Assembly: GCF_030503615.1 (NCBI RefSeq)
Contig: NZ_CP129963.1
Span: forward strand, 2,914,001-2,978,000
DNA: 64,000 bases
Direction: 5' to 3'
From: Sphingobacterium sp. BN32
GTDB lineage: Bacteria; Bacteroidota; Bacteroidia; Sphingobacteriales; Sphingobacteriaceae
The notes beneath the pieces were generated by a model. It did not search any database. It worked only from the letters and a program-made list of their open reading frames with translations, and was not told the origin of the DNA. The translations under genes were made by a program, and so were the position numbers. Positions 1-8,878 of this stretch are shown one piece after another (the stretch's first letter is position 1; every line of letters starts with the position of its first letter).

Positions 1-220
1 ACAATACCAATGATATTATACTCGGCAAAAACATTTTAATTGGACTACTCTCACTATGACTGTGGTCGTGTCCTTCATCATCGCCGTGGTCGTGTTGATG
101 CTTTTCATTTACCAGCTCTTTTGCACCTGCTTCGGTGTAAATTTTTTCTTCCAGCGTGCAACAAGTCATTTTGCCTTGTGCATCATACGTATGCTTATGA
201 TTTTTGTCTGTATTTGTCAT
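1..220 (-). CDS. Heavy-metal translocating P-type ATPase, N-terminal fragment
   Basis: Only the first 73 codons are inside the window; the gene runs off the left edge. The visible part starts MTNTDKNHKHTYDAQGKMTC, has a CC pair at the end of that stretch, and then a His/Asp-rich segment (HQHDHGDDEGHDHSH) before a hydrophobic run (KMFLPSIISLVL) that would be the first membrane helix. This layout is typical of Bacteroidota Zn/Cd/Pb/Co-type P1B ATPases, which export metal ions across the inner membrane. The start lies 5 nt after the stop of the transglutaminase-like gene, so it is the last visible member of the metal operon. Family assignment rests on the N-terminus only; the DKTG phosphorylation motif is not in the window. 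Confidence 0.75.
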   Translation of the reverse strand, partial: MTNTDKNHKHTYDAQGKMTCCTLEEKIYTEAGAKELVNEKHQHDHGDDEGHDHSHSESSPIKMFLPSIISLVL

Positions 221-225
221 AGCCT

Positions 226-945
226 TTAATTTTTTAGGTTCGTTACACTTTTATTTCTTATTATTTCTACGTTATTATTCATTATATACCTCACGATATA
301 CTGAAAAACAAATCGCTTTAACGCATTTAGCTTTTGCTGATGCTTAGAATAAAATTCATCGGGTGTATCAAAAACGCCAAAGTCCTGATTGATGCCCTTA
401 TCTTGAATAAACGTATTGTTGAGGTTCCATTCAATCGGTGGGTTCTCAAAATTATCGGTATAAACCCCGAAACCACAAAATGTGGTTTTGCAATCGCTGT
501 TCTGCTCCTGCAATTTGGTGAGATAGGGTTTATCCAAAATCACACCTTCTAAAAAATACCACTGTTCATTTACCCATACTTCTACCCAGCTATGTAAGAT
601 GTTTTGAGGCGAAAGTTTGTACCAAATACCCGTAATAGCTCCTTTTTGCAAGGCTTTGTCAATGGTAAAACCGTGAATGCGGTTAGGTATTCCCGTTGCT
701 CTTAATAACGTCATTAGCAAAGTCGCTTTGGTATTGCACTGTCCATAGCCATCCTGCAATATTTCTGATGCAGGTATATCGTCCGAAACATTGTAGCCAA
801 ATTTTATTTCATCCCTGACAAAATTGTAAATGGCTTTAACTCTTGAAACATTGCCCAAATCTTTCCACCCTCTTTGTTCCAATAGCTCTTGTATAGAAAC
901 GTTTGAGTAGTCAAGGATTTTTGTTTCTTTAAGATAGTTATCCAT
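226..945 (-). CDS. Transglutaminase-like domain protein
   Basis: About 239 residues from the ATG at 945; an in-frame ATG at 1026 would add 27 residues but overlaps the fur-like gene, so 945 is preferred. The core shows the order expected of the transglutaminase-like cysteine protease fold: a Cys in DGYGQCNTKATLL, an arginine-rich turn (RATGIPNRIHGF), a His in HSWVEVWV, and a following WYFLEG strand. No signal peptide is seen, so it is probably cytoplasmic. Such proteins often accompany metal-resistance operons in Bacteroidota, but the substrate is unknown. It sits between the Fur-like regulator (47 nt upstream) and the P-type ATPase (5 nt downstream). Confidence 0.75.
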   Translation of the reverse strand: MDNYLKETKILDYSNVSIQELLEQRGWKDLGNVSRVKAIYNFVRDEIKFGYNVSDDIPASEILQDGYGQCNTKATLLMTLLRATGIPNRIHGFTIDKALQKGAITGIWYKLSPQNILHSWVEVWVNEQWYFLEGVILDKPYLTKLQEQNSDCKTTFCGFGVYTDNFENPPIEWNLNNTFIQDKGINQDFGVFDTPDEFYSKHQQKLNALKRFVFQYIVRYIMNNNVEIIRNKSVTNLKN

Positions 946-992
946 AACACATTTATATTTATGACAAAGATACACAGGAAGAGCCTGCAATG

Positions 993-1415
993 CTATTGCA
1001 AACTCTCCTTTAAACAGTTCTCGCAAATACCTTTACCAAATAGTTTTATTTCGTCAATACGGTAATTTTGGTTTCCATTCTGCGGTATTATAAAATCCTC
1101 CTTACAGGTTGTCTGTTTACAGATTTTACAATAGAAATGTAAGTGCCAATCTTTGTGTGTTTCTTCATCACACCCATCGTGACACAAAATATACTTAACG
1201 GTAGTGTTCTCCTGAATACTGTGTACAATGCCTTTTTCCTCGAAAGTTTTCAAAGTCCTGTAAATCGTAACCCTGTCTGCTTTATAGAAATGACTTTCGA
1301 TTTCAGATAAGGACATCGCTGTCTGCTGTTGCTCCAAGAAATCATATACCAATATCCGCATACTGGTCGGATTGGTGTTCTTTGACAACAGCTTTTGTTC
1401 AATGCTTTTTTTCAT
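993..1415 (-). CDS. Fur-family metal-responsive transcriptional regulator
   Basis: 140 residues. The N-terminal winged helix contains the Fur-family recognition helix region (ADRVTIYRTLKTFEEKGIV). The C-terminal half carries the metal-binding signature: CHDGCDEETHKDWHLHFYC, then two CxxC pairs (CKIC, CENC) that would hold the structural zinc. It lies 11 nt after the CzcB-like gene in the same operon, so it likely senses the exported metal and represses the operon in cis. A candidate Fur-like box lies in front of the operon at 7081-7105. Whether it is Zur-, PerR- or Fur-like cannot be told from sequence alone. Confidence 0.88.
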   Translation of the reverse strand: MKKSIEQKLLSKNTNPTSMRILVYDFLEQQQTAMSLSEIESHFYKADRVTIYRTLKTFEEKGIVHSIQENTTVKYILCHDGCDEETHKDWHLHFYCKICKQTTCKEDFIIPQNGNQNYRIDEIKLFGKGICENCLKESLQ

Positions 1416-1426
1416 TATATACCATT

Positions 1427-2686
1427 TTAGTGAGCGTGACCGTGTTCTCCGGTATCATTCATTTTTGCATTCACAAAAAACGCACCTTTTATCACGATAT
1501 GTGTACCGTGTGGAATTTCATTTACAGGCGTTATCGCCGTGTAACCCAATTGAGAAGCACCTTTAACGACCTCCATTCTTGTAAATTGAGTTCCATTTTC
1601 CGAACCGTGGTCGTGAGCCTCATCTTCTTTATGGTCGTGCGGTTCTTCTTCCTGCTCCTTGACCAAAAAGATGTAATATTTCCCGTCTGCATTGACAACC
1701 GCTTCGTTGGGTACAGCCGTACTTAATACATCATCTAAACTTACATTTCCGGTTATGCTCATTCCGTCAATCAATCCTGTTTTATCTCCGGTAATTCTGC
1801 TGTGAACGGCAATGGTTTTGCTCTCTCCGCTAAAAGATGAACCTATACTATAAACTTCGGCAGAATGGGTCTTATTGGGGTTGTTGGTTACGACAAAATC
1901 TATTTTCTGACCTATTTTGATTAGGGGAATATCTTTTTCATAAACCTGTAAGTCCAAGTGCAATGCTGTGTTCTCTATTATTTCGGCAATAGGCGAAGAC
2001 ACATCTACATAGCTTCCGATTTTGGCAAAAACGTTACTTACCGTACCGCCTATCGGACTTGTAACGACCAACGAGGATTTAAGGCTGGAATTTGACAGGG
2101 AAGCCGGATTAATGCCCATCATTTGGATTTGTTGTTGTAACGATGCTTTTCGTGTTCTCAACGTGTTCAATTCAGATGTGGCACTTTGCAGGTTTTTCTT
2201 TGCACCTGCATTTCCCTCGTTCAGCTCTCTTTGTCTTGCAACTTCCTGCTCTGCAAATTCTATCCTGCTATTGATGCTTAGGTATTCTTCCTGTAATTGT
2301 ATGAATTCCGGATTGGAAATAGTGGCGATGACCTGACCTTTTTTTACGAAATCGCCTATCTCCACATTGAGGGATTTGATAACGCCGCCAAACATTGAAG
2401 TTGCATTTGCCTTGTTGCTGTTGGGTACTCTCAATCCACCGTTGGCTTTCAATGTTGCGGACAATTGTTTCTGTTCAATCATCCCGATTTCGATACCTAC
2501 AGCTTTTATCTGTTCATCGGTCAGTACCGCAACGTTTTCTTCTTCGTGTTCGTCCGTTGTTGCTGCTGCTTCGCTACCGTGATTATGTCCGTCGTCCTCC
2601 GTATGTTTATTTGTACAGGCGTTCAAAGCAAAGATTGCTACGAGGACAAAAACGCTGAAAACTATATTATTGATGATACGTTTCAT
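1427..2686 (-). CDS. RND efflux periplasmic adaptor (CzcB/CusB-like lipoprotein)
   Basis: 419 residues. It starts with a lipoprotein signal (hydrophobic VFSVFVLVAIFALNAC, lipobox Cys followed by TNK), then a His-rich stretch (HNHGSEAAATTDEHEEE). The barrel-sandwich halves (GGVIKSLNVEIGDFVKKGQV and SPIGGTVSNVFAKIGSYV) flank a coiled-coil hairpin (about residues 125-190), as expected of membrane fusion proteins. The C-terminus has more His-rich motifs (PHDHKEDEAHDHGS, ends GEHGHAH), probably metal binding. It links the inner-membrane RND pump to the outer-membrane channel and would help load periplasmic metal ions. It is 8 nt downstream of the pump gene, clearly in the same operon. Confidence 0.9.
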   Translation of the reverse strand: MKRIINNIVFSVFVLVAIFALNACTNKHTEDDGHNHGSEAAATTDEHEEENVAVLTDEQIKAVGIEIGMIEQKQLSATLKANGGLRVPNSNKANATSMFGGVIKSLNVEIGDFVKKGQVIATISNPEFIQLQEEYLSINSRIEFAEQEVARQRELNEGNAGAKKNLQSATSELNTLRTRKASLQQQIQMMGINPASLSNSSLKSSLVVTSPIGGTVSNVFAKIGSYVDVSSPIAEIIENTALHLDLQVYEKDIPLIKIGQKIDFVVTNNPNKTHSAEVYSIGSSFSGESKTIAVHSRITGDKTGLIDGMSITGNVSLDDVLSTAVPNEAVVNADGKYYIFLVKEQEEEPHDHKEDEAHDHGSENGTQFTRMEVVKGASQLGYTAITPVNEIPHGTHIVIKGAFFVNAKMNDTGEHGHAH

Positions 2687-2694
2687 ATTTTGTA

Positions 2695-5600
2695 TTATTT
2701 GCTGATTAATGAATGAATAAGCGTTACAGCCTCATTGATTTGCTGTATGCTCTTTAGATAATTAAGCTGAATATCGGTTGTTGTCTGCAAGGCAAAGAGG
2801 TACTCCACATAAGAAATATCTCCGGTACTGTACCCTAACTTTGCCGCATTGATGATTTCATCAGCATTCGGAAGTGCCTGCTCCTTGAAATAGGTAAACT
2901 GTGAAACATTCTGTTCATATTGTTTCAGGGCATTTGCCAACTCCGTTTTTAGCTGCTGTTGTTGCCATTGGGCATTCAGTTCCAATGATTGTTTTTGATA
3001 ATCAAGGGAACGGATTTTCGCTCTGGTCGTAGTAAAGAGTGGAATGGTTATGCCTACATCAACAAAACTGAACCGCTGTCCTCTGCCGTAAAATTGTTCC
3101 ACGCCGTTTCTACTGTGCATTCCTATCAGCGATATATTATTATAACCGAACGTAAAATCAGGCAGGCTGTTTGCCCGTTCCAACTTCTTGTTCTGTTCAG
3201 CGATTTTAGCCTCCTGATACAATAGCTGGATGCTTGGGTGGTTTTCAATAGCTGAACTGTCTATGAAAGAAGTCAAAAGTAATGGTTCATAGTCTGATTT
3301 GGGTTCAATGGCAAAATCTTCCTTTGTCTGCATCAGGTTTTTAAGATTCTGATAGGCATTTTGCCTGAAGACCTCATTTTGCTGGAGCAATATATTGATT
3401 TCCCCCTTTTTGGTAACAGCCGTACTGACTTCTATCCGCCCTATATCTCCTGTTTTATAACGCAGCTCCGCCACACGGATAAAGTCTGCATAAATACTAT
3501 CCAAATACTTCAATACCGAAGCATTATGTTCCAGATACGCTAACTGATAATAATATGTTCTTACCTGCTTTCTTAGCTCATTTTCTGTCAGAGCCTTTGA
3601 CCATTCCTGCCCTTTGACTTGCTCTTTGACAAGGTTTTTCTTTACCCCAAAAAGTGTTGGAAAGGGTATAGTCTGCGAAATTTGGAAACCGTCATTGTAC
3701 TCAAATCCATCTGTATTCCCATATTGGAAATTTAAATCGGTTTTCGGTAGCTCATATGCTGTCTTACTCAAACTTTGGGTAGATTGAATCTCCAATTTTT
3801 TGGAACGGAGCTGAGGGTTATTTTCCATAGCTATTTCGATAGCTCTATCTACGTTTACAGGATTTTGTGCATTACTGGTTTGAGAAAAGCCTAAGAACGT
3901 AAACAGTAACAATATAGGTGTTATGGCTTTCATTTTATTATTTTTTGTAGGCTTATGATTTCTCATAAATACGAGGTATAGTAAAGGCAGTACGAATAAC
4001 GTCAATGCCGTTGCTGACATCAATCCGCCGATAACGACCGTTGCCAACGGTTTTTGTACTTCTGCACCCGCACTTGTACTCAATGCCATCGGTAAGAAAC
4101 CTAAACTTGCTACCGACGCTGTCATTAATACGGGTCTTAGTCTTGTTTTAGCCCCCTCGATAATTCTCGGGATAATCTCGTTCCAACCCTCTTTTTCCAA
4201 TCTGTTGAATGTGGAAATCAGTACAATCCCGTTCAGAACAGCAACACCAAACAAAGCGATAAACCCTACACCTGCTGATATGCTGAATGGCATATCCCTC
4301 AACAATAGGGCAAACACACCTCCAATGGCACTCATCGGGATAGCTGTATAGACCAAAACGGCTTCCTTGAACGAATGAAACGTGAAGTACAATAAGATAA
4401 AAATCAAAAGCAGGGCGATAGGTACTGCAATCAGTAATCTGTCAGTAGCTTTTTGGAGGTTCTCAAACTGACCGCCATAGGTAAAATAATATCCTGTCGG
4501 TAGCTTAACCTGTTCAGCCAACTTATCCTGAATTTCTTCTACAACACTTGCTACATCCCGCCCTTGTACATTAAATCCGACATATATCCTTCGTTTTCCT
4601 CCTTCACGGCTGATTTGTGCAGGACCTAATTTATAGTCAATGTTGGCAACCTGCGAAAGTGGAACCTGCTCTCCGTTTGGAAGTGGAATAAACAGATTGC
4701 TCACATCCTCAATAGAACTGCGGTGTTCTTCATCAAGCCGTACCACCAAATCAAATCTACGCTCATTTTCATAAACCACGCCTGCTGATTTACCTGCAAA
4801 CGCAGTACTGACAATATCGTTTATCTCCTGTACATTCAAGCCATAGTTGGCTATTCGGGTACGGTCGTATTCGATATTAATCTGTGGAAGACCTGCTATC
4901 CGTTCTACCTGCGGAGCGGTTGCACCCTCTACCGTTTGAATAATGGCATTGGCTTTATTGGCATAAATCAACAAACTGTCGAGGTTCTCTCCGAATATTT
5001 TCACAGCTACATCTTGCCTGATACCCGTCATCAGTTCATTAAACCTCATCTGTATCGGCTGGTTGGCTTCAAAGAATACACCGGGAATAACTTCGAGTTT
5101 CTCCATCATTTCATTGGAAAGTTCGTCATACGATTTCTTTGTTTTCCATTCGTCCTGTGGTTTAAGAATAATCATCAGGTCGGTCGCTTCGGGCGGCATC
5201 GGGTCTGTCGGTACTTCGGCAGCCCCCGTTTTTCCTACAACCATTTTTACTTCGTCAAACTCCTTGATTATCTTAGATGCCTGCATAGAGGTTTCCAGAC
5301 TTTGGCTTAAGGATGTTCCTTGCGGCAAAATACAATGGAAAGCAAAATCGCCCTCGCCCAATGTTGGCAGGAACTCTCCGCCCATCCGTGAAAAAAGGAA
5401 TATACTAATGGTAAAAAGTCCGACGGCAACCGCAATAATCACATATTTTATCCGAATGGCTTTTTCTAACAAAGGCTTATAAACCCCTTGAAGATAGTCC
5501 ATCATTTTGTCTGAAAAATTCCTTTTGGTAATCGGTTTTTTAGACAGACACAAGGCACTCATCATCGGGATATAGGTAAAGGACAAAATCAAAGCTCCCA

Positions 5601-7053
5601 AAATGGCGAAACTTACGGTCTGCGCCATTGGCGTAAACATTTTTCCTTCTATGCCGACCAAAGTAAGGATAGGAATATAAACAATGAGGATAATGATTTC
5701 TCCAAATGCTGCACTCGTACGGATTTTTCTTGCAGATTCATACACCTCCTCGTCCATTTCTGCCTGCGTAAGTTTTTGAGTGGATTTCCGTAAGCCCAAA
5801 TGGTGCATTGTGGCTTCAACAACGATCAGCGAACCGTCCACTATCAATCCGAAATCAATAGCTCCCAAACTCATCAGGTTGGCACTTACGCCAAATAACC
5901 TCATCATTCCCAATGCAAAAAGCATTGATAACGGTATAGCTGATGCGACGATTAAACCTGCCCTGAAATTCCCTAAGAAGATAATCAATACAAATATTAC
6001 GATTAATGCACCTTCAATTAGGTTTTTTTCGACAGTACTTATCGCTCTATCTACCAGGTTCATTCTATCCAAATAAGGTTCTATGACCACATCATCGGGT
6101 AGAGATTGTTGGATAACCGGTATTTTTTCTTTGATGTTTTTTACGACCGTAGCAGTGTTTTCTCCCTTGAGCATCATTACAATACCTCCCACAGCATCTA
6201 CTTCGCCGTTATAGGTCATTGCTCCGTATCGGGTAGCGTGACCAAATTGTACTTTTGCTACATCTTTGATGAATACCGGAACACTTTCCGTATTTTTAAC
6301 AACAATATTACCTACATCTTCCAGTGAAGTGACTAAACCAATTCCCCGAATGAAGTATGCATTGGGTTTCTTATCAATATAAGCGCCTCCGGTATTTTGG
6401 TTGTTGTTTTCGAGTGCAGTAAAAATATCGGAGATACTGACGTCCATCGCTTTGATGCGGTTAGGGTCAACGGATACCTCGTATTGTTTGAGCAGACCGC
6501 CGAAACTATTAACTTCTGCAATTCCCGGAGTACCGTAAAGTTGTCTGGCGACAATCCAATCCTGCATTGTCCGTAAATCCATTGCAGAATATTTATCTTC
6601 GCTTCCTTGTTTGGGATGGAGAATGTATTGGTACACTTCGCCAAGACCTGTACTGACAGGAGCAAGTTCAGGCGTTCCAACTCCATCAGGTATCTGGTCT
6701 TGTGCTTCTTTCAGCTGTTGGCTTACCAACTGTCTTGCAAAATAAATATCGACATTGTCTTGAAACACTACGGTTACAACAGATAGTCCAAACCTCGAAA
6801 CACTTCTTATTTCTTCTACTTTGGGAAGATTGACGATACTTTGCTCTACAGGAAATGTAACCAGTTGCTCCACCTCCTGTCCTGCTAATGTTGGTGACAG
6901 GGTAATAATCTGAACCTGATTGTTTGTAATGTCAGGTTGGGCATCAATGGGGATTTTCGTGGCACTCCATACCCCCCAAATGATGAGTAATAAGGTCATT
7001 AATCCTATAATGAACTTATTCTTTATAGAGAATTTTATAATGTTATTTAACAC
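2695..7053 (-). CDS. Heavy-metal RND pump CzcA/CusA fused to TolC-type outer-membrane channel (CzcC)
   Basis: 1452 residues. Residues 1 to about 1030 are a full CzcA/CusA-family proton-driven RND pump: N-terminal TM1 (IIKFSIKNKFIIGLMTLLLI), two large periplasmic domains, and a TM4 with the heavy-metal RND pattern (GAIDFGLIVDGSLIVVE). From residue 1041 a second protein begins, MKAITPILLLFTFLGFSQ, which looks like an intact signal peptide ending in NAQ, followed by about 390 residues of TolC-type outer membrane factor (coiled-coil, LELNAQWQQQQLKTELANAL). One ORF thus encodes both inner- and outer-membrane parts. Similar fusions are known in Bacteroidota. First gene of the metal operon; metal specificity (Co/Zn/Cd or Cu) cannot be read off. 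Confidence 0.9.
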   Translation of the reverse strand: MLNNIIKFSIKNKFIIGLMTLLLIIWGVWSATKIPIDAQPDITNNQVQIITLSPTLAGQEVEQLVTFPVEQSIVNLPKVEEIRSVSRFGLSVVTVVFQDNVDIYFARQLVSQQLKEAQDQIPDGVGTPELAPVSTGLGEVYQYILHPKQGSEDKYSAMDLRTMQDWIVARQLYGTPGIAEVNSFGGLLKQYEVSVDPNRIKAMDVSISDIFTALENNNQNTGGAYIDKKPNAYFIRGIGLVTSLEDVGNIVVKNTESVPVFIKDVAKVQFGHATRYGAMTYNGEVDAVGGIVMMLKGENTATVVKNIKEKIPVIQQSLPDDVVIEPYLDRMNLVDRAISTVEKNLIEGALIVIFVLIIFLGNFRAGLIVASAIPLSMLFALGMMRLFGVSANLMSLGAIDFGLIVDGSLIVVEATMHHLGLRKSTQKLTQAEMDEEVYESARKIRTSAAFGEIIILIVYIPILTLVGIEGKMFTPMAQTVSFAILGALILSFTYIPMMSALCLSKKPITKRNFSDKMMDYLQGVYKPLLEKAIRIKYVIIAVAVGLFTISIFLFSRMGGEFLPTLGEGDFAFHCILPQGTSLSQSLETSMQASKIIKEFDEVKMVVGKTGAAEVPTDPMPPEATDLMIILKPQDEWKTKKSYDELSNEMMEKLEVIPGVFFEANQPIQMRFNELMTGIRQDVAVKIFGENLDSLLIYANKANAIIQTVEGATAPQVERIAGLPQINIEYDRTRIANYGLNVQEINDIVSTAFAGKSAGVVYENERRFDLVVRLDEEHRSSIEDVSNLFIPLPNGEQVPLSQVANIDYKLGPAQISREGGKRRIYVGFNVQGRDVASVVEEIQDKLAEQVKLPTGYYFTYGGQFENLQKATDRLLIAVPIALLLIFILLYFTFHSFKEAVLVYTAIPMSAIGGVFALLLRDMPFSISAGVGFIALFGVAVLNGIVLISTFNRLEKEGWNEIIPRIIEGAKTRLRPVLMTASVASLGFLPMALSTSAGAEVQKPLATVVIGGLMSATALTLFVLPLLYLVFMRNHKPTKNNKMKAITPILLLFTFLGFSQTSNAQNPVNVDRAIEIAMENNPQLRSKKLEIQSTQSLSKTAYELPKTDLNFQYGNTDGFEYNDGFQISQTIPFPTLFGVKKNLVKEQVKGQEWSKALTENELRKQVRTYYYQLAYLEHNASVLKYLDSIYADFIRVAELRYKTGDIGRIEVSTAVTKKGEINILLQQNEVFRQNAYQNLKNLMQTKEDFAIEPKSDYEPLLLTSFIDSSAIENHPSIQLLYQEAKIAEQNKKLERANSLPDFTFGYNNISLIGMHSRNGVEQFYGRGQRFSFVDVGITIPLFTTTRAKIRSLDYQKQSLELNAQWQQQQLKTELANALKQYEQNVSQFTYFKEQALPNADEIINAAKLGYSTGDISYVEYLFALQTTTDIQLNYLKSIQQINEAVTLIHSLISK

Positions 7054-7080
7054 TTTTTGTGATGATTAATGATGGATAAA

Positions 7081-7105
7081 TAATGATAAAATCATAATGA
7101 TTATG
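7081..7105 (-). promoter_or_regulatory. Candidate Fur-family operator upstream of the metal operon
   Basis: The stretch TAATGATAAAATCATAATGA (7081-7100) continuing TTATG contains alternating ATGATA/ATCAT/ATGATTAT hexamers resembling the classical Fur box made of NATAAT repeats. It sits 28 nt upstream of the RND pump start, in front of an operon that itself encodes a Fur-family protein. The resemblance is seen in sequence; binding is inferred and AT-rich DNA can match by chance. Confidence 0.35.
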
Positions 7106-7182
7106 TTTTTAGGGAATATAAATACCCTAAAAACCAAGCTAACGCTGTTAGCATTAAGCTGTAATCATTTAAACATTAAAAA

Positions 7183-7518
7183 TTATGCATTAATCTTTGG
7201 CGGTTGCCAAATTTCTCCCAGATAGAGGGATATAAAGATAGATTTATAGTAAACTATGGCCTTAGACAAGTCAAAGGTCTTCTTAACTAAGTTATATACA
7301 TTCCATTGAAGCACTATGCCCGACACCATTCCACAACAACCGCATAAACAAAACGGACTGCACATATCAGGTTTTTCCTGATGGTCGTGGCTTGCTTTAT
7401 GGGCTAATTCTTCTGAATGGTTATGGTTTTGAAAACTCTCCTTTTCATACATATCGGTACAAGGCATTAAAAATACCGCCATCATATAAATTGCCAATAT
7501 GGAAAAAAAGACTTTCAT
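7183..7518 (-). CDS. DUF6660-like small periplasmic protein (metal-island associated)
   Basis: 111 residues from the ATG at 7518, chosen because MKVFFSILAIYMMAVFLMPC then forms a clean signal peptide; an upstream ATG at 7563 would add a non-signal-like 15 residues. The mature part has His/Asp-rich sequence (HNHSEELAHKASHDHQEKPD) and a Cys cluster (CSPFCLCGCCG), both suited to metal binding, and ends in IWQPPKINA. A second protein with the same plan and the same IWQPPKIN ending lies at 18543-18854 beside another metal module. I assign it to DUF6660 from memory of that C-terminal motif. Function unknown; periplasmic metal sensing or buffering is inferred. It precedes the metal operon by 129 nt on the same strand. 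Confidence 0.7.
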   Translation of the reverse strand: MKVFFSILAIYMMAVFLMPCTDMYEKESFQNHNHSEELAHKASHDHQEKPDMCSPFCLCGCCGMVSGIVLQWNVYNLVKKTFDLSKAIVYYKSIFISLYLGEIWQPPKINA

Positions 7519-7636
7519 ATTCTTTTGCAAAGTTAGTAAAAAAGTAATGCAATGGCATTGCATTGTTTTGAATAATTACTATTTTATATAATATCCTTTT
7601 TCATTCTGAATATTTGTTTTACATACTGTTCAAAAC

Positions 7637-7686
7637 AATATTGGCGACACTCCATACTAAATTTAAGAAGAAGTATCGCCAATATT
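7637..7686. terminator. Terminator-like hairpin between mobC and the metal region
   Basis: AATATTGGCGA (7637-7647) and TCGCCAATATT (7676-7686) form an 11-bp perfect stem around a 28-nt loop, followed by a T-run on the + strand. It lies 38 nt past the stop of the mobC 3' part and would end that transcript on the minus strand. Confidence 0.6.
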
Positions 7687-7723
7687 TTTTAGTCTATACT
7701 AAAAATTTCCACTTGTACCTTTA

Positions 7724-8878
7724 TTACTCTTGCTGTATCAAATGCTGTAAGTTCGGGTCATTCTTAATCCGTTCCATTTCACTTTCGACGATATGCAGAA
7801 TATCTGATTTTATCTGACGGTAATTGCTTTCAATTTCCTGCTTCATTTTATCCTCGCCTTGCTCATCTACAAAGGATAGGATTTGCGGTATCTTTTGATA
7901 GGCTTTTGTTTCGGCGGCTACCTTTTCATTATCGACCACGATTTCTGCGTGAAATATCTTTTGTTCGATACGATCGTCAAAATTATCCGATACAGAACCG
8001 ACAAACATACCCTGCGTTAAGGTTGAAATTTTGGAAGCCGGAATAAGGCTGTCTAATTGTGTAGAAATAGAAGTTGATTTATCATTACGGTTTATCGTCA
8101 TACTTTGACGTTTCTGTAATACTTTTCCAAAACGTTCCGAAAGGCTTTTTGCCGTTTCTCCTACAACCTGTCCACTGAATACATTACCTACGGTGTTTTG
8201 AATAACTTTAGCTTCTTTATCGCCGTAATCACGTATCAACTGCGAAAAGTCCTGAAAGCCCAAGCACACAGCCACCTTATTACTTCTCGCCGTTGCGATA
8301 AGATTGTCCAACCCTCTAAAATAAATCGTGGGCAACTCATCTATAATAACCGAACTCTTTAATTGTCCTTTCTTATTGATGAGCTTGACAATTCGGGAGT
8401 TGTACAAGCCCAAAGCTGCGGAGTAGATATTTTGACGGTCGGGATTGTTACCCACGCACAAAATCTTCGGCTCGTTCGGGTTGTTGATGTCCAATGAAAA
8501 ATCATCGCCTGTCATAACCCAATACAACTGCGGTGATATCATTCGTGACAAAGGGATTTTAGCCGATGCAATTTGTCCCTGCAACTGGTCTTGTGCTCCG
8601 CCTTGCCAAGCATCCATAAATGGTGAAAGATAGTTTTCCAAATCAGGATACGAAGTTAAAATGGTAAATACATCCGAATACTTTTTATTCAGCAATTCAA
8701 TGGCGTGTGGAAAGGTGCAATACTTACCATTCTCGTAAATTTTTAAAAACCAGATGATAGCCGCTAAAAGAATAATTGGAGATTCGACAAAGAAATCTCC
8801 TTGTTTTTGTATCCAGCTTCTGTTGAGGTTCAACATAATCGTGTAAGCGGCTTCGTAAGCATCGGATATGTCAGTCAT
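7724..8878 (-). CDS. mobC: Coupling protein MobC (VirD4/TraG family), C-terminal part after frameshift
   Basis: 384 residues if started at the ATG at 8878, which overlaps the stop of the N-terminal part in an ATGA arrangement; the open frame extends upstream to an ATG at 8902. It carries the C-terminal half of the type IV coupling ATPase: a Walker B region (SSVIIDELPTIYF) and the following conserved helix (VAVCLGFQDFSQL). In relatives this is continuous with the Walker A half. The two halves are in different frames, and one extra T in the run at about 8879-8881 would join them as NPD-F-MTDISDAY. The protein would pump relaxase-bound DNA into the mating channel. Either two coupled polypeptides are made, or the gene is broken, or the base call is wrong. 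Confidence 0.8.
   Translation of the reverse strand: MTDISDAYEAAYTIMLNLNRSWIQKQGDFFVESPIILLAAIIWFLKIYENGKYCTFPHAIELLNKKYSDVFTILTSYPDLENYLSPFMDAWQGGAQDQLQGQIASAKIPLSRMISPQLYWVMTGDDFSLDINNPNEPKILCVGNNPDRQNIYSAALGLYNSRIVKLINKKGQLKSSVIIDELPTIYFRGLDNLIATARSNKVAVCLGFQDFSQLIRDYGDKEAKVIQNTVGNVFSGQVVGETAKSLSERFGKVLQKRQSMTINRNDKSTSISTQLDSLIPASKISTLTQGMFVGSVSDNFDDRIEQKIFHAEIVVDNEKVAAETKAYQKIPQILSFVDEQGEDKMKQEIESNYRQIKSDILHIVESEMERIKNDPNLQHLIQQE

Noticed and set aside
6333..6686. 117-codon minus-strand frame inside the RND pump gene
   Set aside because: Alternative frame of a clear, intact gene.
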